From: JAKFEW01 sp036675505
GTDB lineage: Bacteria > Cyanobacteriota > Sericytochromatia > S15B-MN24 > JAQBPE01
Length of the DNA stretch: 64,000 nucleotides
NCBI GenBank assembly: GCA_036675505.1
Contig: JAKFEW010000061.1
Coordinates: 62,001 to 126,000 of the forward strand
Direction: 5' to 3'
Below the pieces are notes generated by a model. The model made no database searches and was not told the origin of the DNA. It saw only the letters and a list, made by a program, of their open reading frames with translations. Shown piece after piece: positions 24,079-32,800 of the stretch. Each line of letters opens with the position of its first letter. Positions within the stretch are counted from its first letter, which is position 1. The translations under genes were made by a program, and so were the position numbers.

Positions 24079-24110
24079 GGCGCGCGCTACCGACCTCGGT
24101 GGCGCGCGCC
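24079..24110 (+). promoter_or_regulatory. Very stable hairpin in the AI-2E gene leader
   Basis: GGCGCGCGCTACCG and CGGTGGCGCGCGCC pair over 14 positions (one G-T) around an ACCT loop, 46 bases before the TTG start at 24157. No T-run follows. It may be an attenuator or an mRNA-stabilising hairpin. Confidence 0.5.
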
Positions 24111-24156
24111 TTCACACTGGGAGGATGCCGGCGTCCCCGGCGAATAGGAGGCCAAC

Positions 24157-25263
24157 TTGGAGCCCGATCGCACGATCGCCGTCGCCCCCCGCACCCTCGT
24201 CCTCGCGCTCGCGCTGGTCCTCGGCGTCTGGATGGCGCCGTCCGTCGCCACCTTCGCGAGCCTGATGGTGCTCGCGTTGATCCTCGCCGCGGCCCTGGTG
24301 CCCGGCGTGAAGTTCTTCCAGGCCCGGCTCGGCCTCACGCGCGAGTCGGCGGTGATGGCGGTCTTCGGTGCCATGGTGGCGGCCGCCTCGATCGTCGCGC
24401 TGCTGATCGTGCCGTCGCTCGTCGAGCAGCTGCGCACGCTCGCGGCGGAGCTCCCGCGCTACGTCGGCCAGCTGCAGCGCACGGTCGAATGGGTCCAGTC
24501 GCTGGGCGCCCGGCTGCCGATGGTGCCCGACATCAAGGGCATCGCCGACGCCGCCTCCGCCCACGCCTCGGCCTGGGTCGGCTCCTCGCTGGGCTTCGCC
24601 GGCCAGCTCCTCGGCTGGCTGGTGATGATCGCGATCATCCTCACGCTGGCCTTCTTCGTGCTGCTCGAGGGCCCCGCGCTGCGTGTCGGCGTGCTTTCGC
24701 TGATCCCGCCGCCGCACCGGCCGTTGATCGGCGACCAGTTCGATCCGATCACCATGAAGCTCGGCGGCTACGTGCAGGGCATGGCGCTCAGCATCGCCAT
24801 GCTGGCGGTCTACCAGGTGCTCGTGCTCTCGGCCCTCGGCCTGCCGCTCGCGCTCGCGCTGGGCCTCCTGAGCGCCCTGCTCGCGATCGTGCCGATGGTG
24901 GGCGGCGTGCTCGGCGTGATCCCGCCCGTCCTGGTCGCGCTTTCGGTCTCCTGGCAGACGGCGGTGTGGGCGCTGGTGCTCGGCTACCTCGGGCACTTCC
25001 TGGTCGCGAACTTCGTGATGCCGATCGTCTTCGCGCGCAGCGTGAAGCTCTCGCCGCTCATGATCACCCTCGCCCTGCTCGTCGGCGGCGAGGCGATGGG
25101 CATGTTCGGCGCGCTGGTGGCGGTGCCTGTGGCCGCCGCGATCCAGGTGCTCGTGCAGAACCTCTACGTGGCCGTGATGGAGCGCCGCTACGCCGCGAGC
25201 GAGCGGCAGTCGCTGCGCTTCGTCGAGGCGCCTCTGCCGCGGCTGAGCGAGATCGATCGGTGA
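24157..25263 (+). CDS. AI-2E family transporter
   Basis: A 368-residue membrane protein of the AI-2E/UPF0118 permease family. It has about 8 hydrophobic segments with the family's conserved C-terminal block (GEAMGMFGALVAVPVAAAIQVLV) and the loop LGLLSALLAIVPMVGGVLGVIPP. Members export autoinducer-2-like molecules, Na+/H+ or unknown solutes, so the substrate is open. The TTG start has AGGAGG 7 bases upstream. It overlaps the phosphotransferase gene (GTGA), indicating translational coupling. Confidence 0.86.
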   Translation: MEPDRTIAVAPRTLVLALALVLGVWMAPSVATFASLMVLALILAAALVPGVKFFQARLGLTRESAVMAVFGAMVAAASIVALLIVPSLVEQLRTLAAELPRYVGQLQRTVEWVQSLGARLPMVPDIKGIADAASAHASAWVGSSLGFAGQLLGWLVMIAIILTLAFFVLLEGPALRVGVLSLIPPPHRPLIGDQFDPITMKLGGYVQGMALSIAMLAVYQVLVLSALGLPLALALGLLSALLAIVPMVGGVLGVIPPVLVALSVSWQTAVWALVLGYLGHFLVANFVMPIVFARSVKLSPLMITLALLVGGEAMGMFGALVAVPVAAAIQVLVQNLYVAVMERRYAASERQSLRFVEAPLPRLSEIDR

Positions 25264-26147
25264 GCGGGCCGTGGTGGGAGGCGCCGGACACGCCCGCGAT
25301 CGCCCGCCGCATCGCCGCGCTGCTGGGGTCTCCGGCCAGGGCTTTCCGTGGCGTGCCGGGCGGCTACACCCCCGTGCGCCGCGCCGTGGTAACGCTCGAA
25401 GACGGCCGCACGGCCTTCGTGAAGATCGGCGTCGATGAGGCTACGGCGGGCTGGCTGCGGGCCGAACGGCGAATCTACGCGGCGCTGAGCTCGCCCCACC
25501 TGCCCGCGTTTCTCGGCTTCGACGACGCCGAGCCGCCGATCCTCGCGCTGGAAGACCTGAGCGGCGCGCGCTGGACGCCGCCGTGGGACGCGGACGACGT
25601 CACGGCCGTGCGCACCGCGCTGTCCGCGCTCGCGGCAGCGCGTCCCGCCGTGGCGCTGGCGCCGCTGAGCGAGCACGTGGCCGCCTTCGCCACCGGCTGG
25701 GGTGACGTGGCGGCCGCCCCGCGGCCCTTCCTCGCGCTCGGACACGTGTCCGCCGAGTGGCTCCAGGCGGCCTTGCCGCGCCTGGTCGCGGCCGAAGATG
25801 CTGTGCCCTTCGCGGGTGACGACCTGGTGCACCTCGACGTGCGCAGCGACAACCTCTGCATCACCGAGCGGGGCGCCGTGCTCTTCGACTGGAATCTCGC
25901 GTGCCGGGGCAACCGCGACGTCGACGTGGCCTTCTGGCTGCCGAGCCTCGCGGCCGAAGGCGGGCCGCCGCCCGAAGCGGTGCTGCCCGACGCGCCGGAG
26001 CTCGCCGCCTGGGTCGCGGGCTTCTTCGCGGCCCGCGCGGGGCTGCCCGACATCCCGTCCGCGCCTCGCGTGCGCCACATCCAGCGCGTCCAGCTCGCGA
26101 CCGCGCTGCCCTGGGCGATCCGCGCCCTGGGGCTGCCGCCGCCCTAG
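25260..26147 (+). CDS. APH-family phosphotransferase/kinase-like protein
   Basis: A 295-residue protein of the aminoglycoside phosphotransferase-like fold. AFVKIG carries the ATP-binding lysine, LVHLDVRSDNLC is the Brenner motif (HxDxxxxN) with the catalytic Asp, and VLFDWNLACRG supplies the metal-binding Asp. The GTG start at 25260 overlaps the AI-2E stop. Such proteins may phosphorylate an antibiotic, choline-like metabolite or macrolide; there is no way to choose. Its TAG stop is shared as CTAG with the convergent gene. Confidence 0.84.
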   Translation: MSGPWWEAPDTPAIARRIAALLGSPARAFRGVPGGYTPVRRAVVTLEDGRTAFVKIGVDEATAGWLRAERRIYAALSSPHLPAFLGFDDAEPPILALEDLSGARWTPPWDADDVTAVRTALSALAAARPAVALAPLSEHVAAFATGWGDVAAAPRPFLALGHVSAEWLQAALPRLVAAEDAVPFAGDDLVHLDVRSDNLCITERGAVLFDWNLACRGNRDVDVAFWLPSLAAEGGPPPEAVLPDAPELAAWVAGFFAARAGLPDIPSAPRVRHIQRVQLATALPWAIRALGLPPP

Positions 26148-26581
26148 CTCTCCTTCTTGAGGAAGGCGTTGAGCAGCTTTTCCTTCCAGGGCTCGTTGGC
26201 GAGCTTCTCGAAGTCCGGCTTCTTCGCCTCGCGCTGCTGGGCGGACTCGCCACGGGGCTTCTGGCGCGCCAGCACTTCATTCGCCTTGCGCGCGCGCTCG
26301 ACGGCCTCGGGATCGTAGACCGCGAGCTCCACGCCGATCGCGGTGAGCGCGTCCTGCACGGGGACCGGGAACACGTCGAGCGAGGGGACGGCGATGGCCT
26401 GGAACTCGCCGCCCTTCACCGCGAGCAAGAATTCGTCGAGCTTGCCTTCGTCCACCATGTCGTCCTGGTGGATCATGCGGGCCATTTCCCAGCCGCGCTG
26501 ATCGATGAGCGCGAAGGCCTGGGCGACCTGGTCCTGGAGACCGTCCTGCTGCTTCTTGGTGATGTAGATGGCGGCTTTCAT
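26144..26581 (-). CDS. Resolvase-N-like protein lacking the catalytic serine motif
   Basis: A 145-residue protein whose first 90 residues follow the serine-recombinase N-terminal fold: AAIYITKKQQDGLQDQVAQAFALIDQRGWEMARMIHQDD, then KLDEFLLAVKGGEFQAIAVPSLDVFPVP, matching strand 1, helix, GW strand, D, and the L-D (normally LDRL) strand. The first strand reads YITKKQ where active resolvases have YxRxS, so the catalytic serine is absent; LDVF replaces LDRL. No recombinase or DNA-binding domain follows, only a charged tail (EKLANEPWKEKLLNAFLKKES). It is therefore probably a repurposed, catalytically dead domain. AGGGA lies about 7 bases upstream of the ATG. Confidence 0.65.
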   Translation of the reverse strand: MKAAIYITKKQQDGLQDQVAQAFALIDQRGWEMARMIHQDDMVDEGKLDEFLLAVKGGEFQAIAVPSLDVFPVPVQDALTAIGVELAVYDPEAVERARKANEVLARQKPRGESAQQREAKKPDFEKLANEPWKEKLLNAFLKKES

Positions 26582-26642
26582 GGCGATCCCTGGCAGATGG
26601 GGAGGGTGACGCCCAGCATTGTAACCGACGCGGGCGGGCCCG

Positions 26643-27257
26643 TCAGCCGCCTTCTTTGGCATTGAGCCGCTTGATCCACAGGTCGAGGCCGATCGAAGCC
26701 CACGCGGGGGCCATCGCGAGCACCGCGCCGTTGCCCGGGATGAAGGACAGACCGGTCGCGATCGCGTTCGTGCCGAGGCGCGCGAGCGTGAGCCCCTTGC
26801 GGTAGCGTGAGGCAGCCGGGTTGGTGACGGTCTGCCAGGCGGCGTACGCATCGAAGGCCAGGATGCCCGCGTTGACGAACGGCAACGCGATGCCGGCCGC
26901 GCGCATCGCGCCGCGCGTGACCGGGTTGTTCACGATCGGGGTGGCGGCGAGGGCGCCCGCGCCCCGCACGACGAGCGCCGCGCCGCTCGCCAGCAGCGGG
27001 TTGGCGAAAGTCGCGCGGGCCAGCATCCCCACCGTCTGGGAGGCCTGGATGAGCGGATTCAGGACCATCGCGGTGAAGCACAGCGCCGTCCTGACGCCTT
27101 CGCCGGGCACGACCACGTCCCGTGAGGCCACGGGCTTCGCCGCGGCGGGGGCGACGGGCTTCGGCGCGGGCTTCGGCGCGGCCGCGCGCGCGGCGGGCGC
27201 CGTTACGAGGCGGCGTTGCGGCAGCGCGGCGGGGGTGCGGGGGACGGTCGTGGACAA
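26643..27257 (-). CDS. Membrane protein of unknown function with Ala/Pro-rich N-terminus
   Basis: A 204-residue protein. The first 50 residues are a basic, Ala/Pro-rich linker (APAARAAAPKPAPKPVAPAAAKP) with no signal peptide; the rest contains about four weak hydrophobic segments (TALCFTAMVLNPLIQASQTVGMLARA, GAALVVRGAGALA, GIALPFVNAGILAFDAYAAW, GLSFIPGNGAVLAMAPAWASIGLDLW). No family recognised; the AAGIALPFVNAGI and NPLIQASQTVG stretches suggest a helical membrane protein. TTG start with GGAG upstream. It is the last gene before a short gap and may be monocistronic. Confidence 0.6.
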   Translation of the reverse strand: MSTTVPRTPAALPQRRLVTAPAARAAAPKPAPKPVAPAAAKPVASRDVVVPGEGVRTALCFTAMVLNPLIQASQTVGMLARATFANPLLASGAALVVRGAGALAATPIVNNPVTRGAMRAAGIALPFVNAGILAFDAYAAWQTVTNPAASRYRKGLTLARLGTNAIATGLSFIPGNGAVLAMAPAWASIGLDLWIKRLNAKEGG

Positions 27258-27365
27258 GGGCGGCTCCGGTCTGGGATGGGAGGTTATCCCGGCCGGCCCG
27301 CCGCGGCTTGTCGCCGCGGCGATTTCTTAACGCCCGGATAAACGCCACCCCGCCCCGCGGTGGTT

Positions 27366-28595
27366 TCAGATAGGCAGCTGGACGGCGCGCGGCGTGCCTT
27401 GCTGGAACACGAAATCCGGGTGCCACGCGAGCTGCTTGCCCGTGCCGTCCAGCAACCGGAGATGATGCGGACAGACGTCCGGCACGTCGAGGGTCGCAGG
27501 CGCCCCCGCAGCCGCGAAAGTCGCGACCGCGATCACGTCGCCGCTGCGCGCGAGCAGTTGCAAGGTCAGCGGATAGCCGGTGTAGGTGCCCTTCAACGTC
27601 AGATCGTGCGTGACCCGCGGGTGCGGACAGCCGCCGCCCGGGGGCAGGCCGCCCGGGCCCTGTGGGGGCGGGAAGCCGCCCGGCTGCGGCTGCCCCGGCC
27701 TGGCCGGCGGAGGCGGCGGGGGCTGCCAGCCGCCCGTCTGCTGCGGCGCGCCGAGCTTCTGGGTGATGTCCTCGAGCGAGGCCTTGATATCCTGGATGTC
27801 TTCCCGGATCTCGTCGAGCGCCTGCTTGAGCTCGGCGACCGTCTCCGCGAGCGCCTCGACCTTCGCGAGGATCGCGCTGCGGTCCGAGAGGTCCGGCACG
27901 TCGGCGTCCGTCAGGCTGCGGGCCGTGGCCTCCGTGGCGGTGCGGAACGAGGCCGCGTTGATGTCGCCGATCTCGGAGCTGCCCTGGAGCACCGCGAGCG
28001 TCACGAGCGAGGTGGCCGTGTCGATCTTGGTCGTCGCGCCGAGCTCGGAGGTCTTCACGATGGTCTGCAGCGTCACGTCCTTGTCGCGGCCCTCGTCGTG
28101 GCCGCGCACCACGACCGTGACGGTGAAGCCGGCCGGCACGTCGGGCAGCGTGAAGCGTCCCTCCGCGTCGGTGGTGACCGCCTCGATGCGTGGGTAGGCG
28201 TTGCCCGCCGCGTCGGCCACATACACGCTGGCGTTCGCGAGCGGCGCCTCGGCGACGGCCAACAGGCGCCGCAGGCCGTCGCCGGGCGACGTCCGGAGGT
28301 TGGATCCGCCGGTCGGGAGCACGTTGCTACCGCCGGTCGGGAGCACGTTGCTGCCGCCGGTCGGGATCACGTTGCTGCCCCCGGTGGGGAGCACGCCGCC
28401 GATGATGCCCCTGGGCGCCCGCACCACGCCGGTGATGATCGCGGCCGACTTCAACTTGGCCGGGGCGCTCGATGCTTTGGGCGAGGCCGCCGGGCTCGCA
28501 CCGCTGTTGCTGCTCTTGGCGGGAGGCTGGGCGGGCTGCTGGCAGGCCGGGAACGCGAGCGCGGCCAGCAGGACCGTGGCGGCGAGTCGTTTCAT
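27366..28595 (-). CDS. Repeat-bearing surface lipoprotein, copy A
   Basis: A 409-residue lipoprotein (signal TVLLAALAFPAC). After a Ser/Ala/Pro linker comes an unusual run of four octapeptide units of the form (V/I)(L/I)PTGGSN (residues of about 68-100), then a carboxypeptidase-regulatory-like beta domain (LANASVYVADAAGNAYP... AEGRFTLPDVPAGFTVTVVV), a helical part ending in a coiled coil (VEALAETVAELKQALDEIREDIQDIKASLEDITQKL), a Pro/Gly-rich spacer and a C-terminal beta domain with one CPHP and one VCPHH motif. It is paralogous along its whole length to the next protein (copy B), 33 bases upstream. AGGAG precedes the ATG. Likely exposed at the cell surface. Confidence 0.82.
   Translation of the reverse strand: MKRLAATVLLAALAFPACQQPAQPPAKSSNSGASPAASPKASSAPAKLKSAAIITGVVRAPRGIIGGVLPTGGSNVIPTGGSNVLPTGGSNVLPTGGSNLRTSPGDGLRRLLAVAEAPLANASVYVADAAGNAYPRIEAVTTDAEGRFTLPDVPAGFTVTVVVRGHDEGRDKDVTLQTIVKTSELGATTKIDTATSLVTLAVLQGSSEIGDINAASFRTATEATARSLTDADVPDLSDRSAILAKVEALAETVAELKQALDEIREDIQDIKASLEDITQKLGAPQQTGGWQPPPPPPARPGQPQPGGFPPPQGPGGLPPGGGCPHPRVTHDLTLKGTYTGYPLTLQLLARSGDVIAVATFAAAGAPATLDVPDVCPHHLRLLDGTGKQLAWHPDFVFQQGTPRAVQLPI
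28299..28394. repeat. Four 24-bp tandem repeats encoding (V/I)(L/I)PTGGSN
   Basis: Units start at 28299, 28323, 28347 and 28371, all near GTTGCTGCCGCCGGTCGGGA on the plus strand. They encode the octapeptide run in lipoprotein copy A; unit 1 and 4 have diverged most. Confidence 0.9.
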
Positions 28596-28628
28596 GGGGC
28601 GCTCCTATCGGCTGGGCGGCCGGCGGGG

Positions 28629-29795
28629 TCAGAAGGGCAGCTCGACCCGGGGCGAGGAATCGATCGGGACGGCGAAGGACGGCTCGGTGGCGAGGATCTT
28701 GCCGTCGGCGTCGCGCAGGGTCACGGCGTGCGGGCAACCGTAGGGGAGGAACATCGACGGCTCGACGCCGGGCGCGTTGAAAACGAGCTGCCCCTTGTGG
28801 TGTCCGTAGGGCGAGACGAAGTCCACCCGAAGCGGGTAACGATCGTAGGACTTCTTGAGCGTGAAGGAGAAAGTGCCACCGCCGCCGCAGTCGCCGGCCC
28901 TGGCACCTGTGCCGTTGGTGAAGCCGGGGCCCATGGGGCCAGGACGCTGCGGCTGGTTCGCGACCGCGGTCTTGATTTCTTCAAGCGAGGCCTTGATATC
29001 TTTCAAGTCTTGTCGGATCGCAGCCAGGGCCAACTTGAGCTCGGTGATCGATTTTTCGAGCTCGGCGACTTTGCTCAAGATCGCTGTACGGTCCGAGAAG
29101 TCCGGCAGGCCCGCATCCGTCAGGTGCCTGGCCGCGGCCTCGGTGGCCGTCCGGAATGACGCCACGTTGAGGTCGCCGAGCGCGCCGCCCTGGCCCTCGG
29201 TGACGGCCAGGGTGACGAGCGAGGAGGCGCTGTCGATGGCGGTCGACGCGCCGAGCTCCGACGATTTGACGAGCGTCTGGAGCGTCACGTCCTTGTCGCG
29301 TTTGGTGTCACGCGCCGCCACCACCACCATGAAGGTGTAGCCGGCCGGCACCGCCGGGAAGCTGAAGCGCCCTTCCGCGTCGGTCTCGACCGGCGCGAGG
29401 CTGGGGTACGGCTGGCCGGCCGCGTCGGCGAGGAACACCTGGGCCTTGCCGAGCGGCTGCTCATCGACGGCCAGCAACCGGCGCAGGCCGTCGCCCGTGG
29501 ACCCGGCCAGGTTGGCGCCACCGGTGGGGAGCACGTTGGCGCCGCCCGTCGGCAGGACCTTCGCGCCGTTGTTGCCGACAATGTTGCTGCCGCCGGTCGG
29601 CAACACGCGGCCGATCAGGTTCCTGGGCGCTTTCGCCACGCCTGTGACGATGCCGGACGGCTTCGCGGGGCCGCCCTGGGTCTGGGTGGCCACCGGCGAG
29701 CTCGACGGCGTAGGGCTCGCACCCGGCAGTGGGTTGCAGGCGAGAAGCGCCAGAGAGGTGGCGCAGCAGAGGGTGACGAGGGATGGGCGGAGCAT
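28629..29795 (-). CDS. Repeat-bearing surface lipoprotein, copy B
   Basis: A 388-residue lipoprotein, paralogue of copy A. The ATG at 29795 is chosen because it opens the signal MLRPSLVTLCCATSLALLAC; a longer in-frame ATG at 29867 would spoil it, and neither has a good SD. It has the same order of parts: VLPTGGSN-like repeats (here VLPTGGSNIVGNNGAK then VLPTGGANVLPTGGANL), the carboxypeptidase-regulatory-like domain, a coiled coil (VAELEKSITELKLALAAIRQDLKDIKASLEEI) and a C-terminal beta domain containing CGGGGTFSF and GCPHAVTL. One 24-bp repeat unit has degenerated (29559-29582). Tandem duplication followed by drift is the simplest origin. Confidence 0.8.
   Translation of the reverse strand: MLRPSLVTLCCATSLALLACNPLPGASPTPSSSPVATQTQGGPAKPSGIVTGVAKAPRNLIGRVLPTGGSNIVGNNGAKVLPTGGANVLPTGGANLAGSTGDGLRRLLAVDEQPLGKAQVFLADAAGQPYPSLAPVETDAEGRFSFPAVPAGYTFMVVVAARDTKRDKDVTLQTLVKSSELGASTAIDSASSLVTLAVTEGQGGALGDLNVASFRTATEAAARHLTDAGLPDFSDRTAILSKVAELEKSITELKLALAAIRQDLKDIKASLEEIKTAVANQPQRPGPMGPGFTNGTGARAGDCGGGGTFSFTLKKSYDRYPLRVDFVSPYGHHKGQLVFNAPGVEPSMFLPYGCPHAVTLRDADGKILATEPSFAVPIDSSPRVELPF
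29511..29606. repeat. Four 24-bp tandem repeats, copy B
   Basis: Units at 29511, 29535, 29559 (strongly diverged) and 29583, matching the repeat block of copy A in phase and length. Confidence 0.85.
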
Positions 29796-29885
29796 CGCGG
29801 GCCGTTGGCAGAATGTCTGGGCGGTCAGACAAGCATTGTACCCGGTTTCTCCGGCCGGCCGTCTCATCTCAATGTCGCTCGCCGA

Positions 29886-32800
29886 TTAGCTTCCGCTCTT
29901 TTCGCCCTTTTTGGCGACTTTTCGCCTGGATTTCGGGGCCGGCTCCGGCGTGGCGGCCGGGACCACGACCTCGAGCAGGCCCTCGTCGCCGCCAGGTGCG
30001 GCCGCGGCCGGCTCGGCCAGTGCGGCCAGGTCCGCCGACCAGATGCGGTGCTGGTTGCGGCCGCTCCGCTTGCAGAAATAGAGGGCCTGGTCCGCGCGCT
30101 CGAGGGCGCCCTGGATGCCCGGGTCGTCGGGCGCGAAGGCCGCGATGCCCAGCGAGACCGTGAGTTGGCGGACCGGTTGGCCCTGGGCGTCGGTCAGCTC
30201 GAGCGCCGCTACGTTCTTCCGGATGCGCTCGGCGAGCACCGTGGCGCCCTCGGGGGTGGTCTCGGGGCAGAGCACGACGAACTCCTCGCCGCCGAGCCGG
30301 GCCGGCACGTCGCAGACGCGCGCGGCGCGGGCGAGCACGCCGGCCACGGCCCGCAGCACCTCGTCGCCGACGCCGTGGCCGTAAGTATCGTTGAAGGACT
30401 TGAAGTGGTCGACGTCGACCAGCACGACCGAAAGGTGGCGCTGGTACCGGCGCGTCGCATCGAGCTCGCGTGCCGACATCTCCTCGAAGCAGCGGCGGTT
30501 GTTGAGGCCCGTGAGCTGGTCCGTGTTGGCCTGGCGCATCGCCTCGCGGTACATATCGAGCGCCTTCGAGAGCTCCTCGCTCCGCTGCTGGCTCTCGGCG
30601 AAAATCATGGCGTTGCCGATCGCCACGCTGGCATGGCTCGCGATCGCCGTGAGCAGCTCGAGGTCCTTGCGCGTGAAGGTTGCGACGACCGCGCGGGAGT
30701 CGACGTACAGCACGCCGAGCGTCTGGCCGCGCGCGGTGAGCGGCACGCACATCAGCGTGCGCAGATCGAGCTCGGCCACCGAAGCCTGGTTCTGCAGCTC
30801 CTCGCTGAGCGTCGCGTCGAGCACCGCCACGGGGTGGCCGCTCGTGAGCACGTTCCGGCAGATGGACGTGGAGACGCGCGCGTCGACGAGCTCCCGGCCC
30901 TGATCGTCGAGGCCCGCGCGGCTCTTGAGCCGGGCCGGGTCGCCGTTCTCGGCGAGCAGCACGAGCGCGCGCTCGGCCTTGGTGAGCTCGAGGGTCAGCG
31001 CGACCACCTGGGGCAACACGTCGTCGAGCTCGAGCGACTGGTTGATGCGGCGCGCGAGCGCATTGAGCATTTCGAGCTGCCGGTTGCTCGCGACCCACTC
31101 CCGGAAGAGCGCGCCGTACTGGTTGGCGAAGCCCAACAGGTCCTGCGAGACGGACTTGATGCGGTCGAAGACCAGCTGGCCACCCTCGATCGAGAGCGGC
31201 TCGACCGGCATCAGGCGATCGGCGAGCACGCGGGCACAGGTCGGCGAGCCGAGGAAGGCCTGGCGAGCCAACGGCTCGAGGCCCTCGGCCAGCGAGCGGA
31301 TGATCTGCTGGGCCTCGAGCAGCATGGCCTCGTTGCGCTCCGCGTCCGTATCCGCGTTGGCCTGGCCATGGAGCGCCAGCGCACGCAGGAAGGGCACGCC
31401 CTCGCGGTCGGCATAGGCCTGCATGGCGCGGAACCGGCTGGAGGCGTCCGAGCCCGCGCCGGTCAGCGCGGCCTCGCCGCACAGGCCGCTGGCCTCGGCC
31501 GCGAGAGCGCACGCGCCCGCGCGCTCGGCGAGCGCCTGGACCTGTTCGGCGGCCTGGCGGGCTTCGTCGTTGCGGCCGGAAGCCAGCGCCACGCGCGCGC
31601 GCGCGCGCAGGGCCAGCAGCTTGGGCAGCGCGAGATCGCACTCACGGGCCTCGCGCCAGGCCTCCTCGCTCGCCGCGGTCGCGCCGGCCCGGTCGCCGAG
31701 ATCGAGGCGGGCCTCGGCGAGCAGGGCGATCGTCTGGGCCTGGAGCCCCTGGTTCGGGTGGGCGCGGAAGAGGTAACGCGCCTCGTCGGCCACGCGGCGG
31801 GCCTCGTCGGGCCGCCCGAGCCGCAGCCAGCCCTCGAGCAGGAACGGCACGGCATGCGAGAACATGTAGCCGCCTTCGCCGCGGCCGGCGGCTTCGGCCG
31901 CCGTGAGGGCGGCCTCGGCCCGCCGGAGGTCGCCGGCGCCCGCGAGGGCGTAGCCGGAGACCGCCCGTGCGAGCAGGCCGACCGGGTGTCCGTACTGGGT
32001 CGCGAGCACGAGCGCGCGCTCGCAGACCTCGATCGCCTTGCGATAGCGGCCCGCCAGCGCATGAACCGTCGCGAGGTTCGCGAGGCCCGTGATGTGATCC
32101 TCGCGGACGCCGAGCTCTTCGCTGACCGCGATTTGCGCCGTGGTCGCGGCCTCGGCGTCGGGCAGGCGCAGCAGCGTGAGCTGCGCGTCGCTGGCCAACG
32201 CGGCGGTGAAGCCCTGGCCGGCGCGGTCGCCGAGGCTCGCCTGGATCAGCGTCGCCTCGGCCATGCGGGCGAGGCCGGCCTCGCGGGATTGTTTGTCGCC
32301 GGTGGCTTCCAGGTACCCCAGGAACGCGAGGTTCTTCGCGCGCCAGAACGGCAGCCCGGACGCCTCCGCATGCGTGGCCGCGGCTTCGAAAGCCGCGCGC
32401 GCGGTGGTCGTCTGCCCGAGGAAGAAGTGGGCCTGGCCGAGGAAGAAGCGGCCGCGCGCCTGGACGAACGCGTCGCCGCCGTAATCGAGGCCGGCCGCGC
32501 GCTCCAATACCTCGATCGAGCGCGCCAGCGAGGCGGGCGTCATGCGCTGGTTGAAGGCCGCGCTCTGCAGCACCAGCAAGCTCGCGAGCGGACCGGGGTC
32601 GCCGACGCGTTCGGCGACCGGCAACGCCTCGTCCAGGCAGGCCTCCATCGCCTCGAAGTCGCCCCGCCAGCGCTCGAGCTGGGCCAGCCGGATCATGAGC
32701 TGGAGGCGCGCGGCCTCGTGTTGGTCGGCCATATCCGCGACCAGCGCCAGCGCATCGCGCAGGAGCGCGCGCGCCGCGTCGATCGCGAAGACGGCGAGGT

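Noticed and set aside
31590..31610. A run of alternating CG in the kinase gene
   Set aside because: It encodes Ala/Arg residues of a TPR-like helix and needs no separate explanation.
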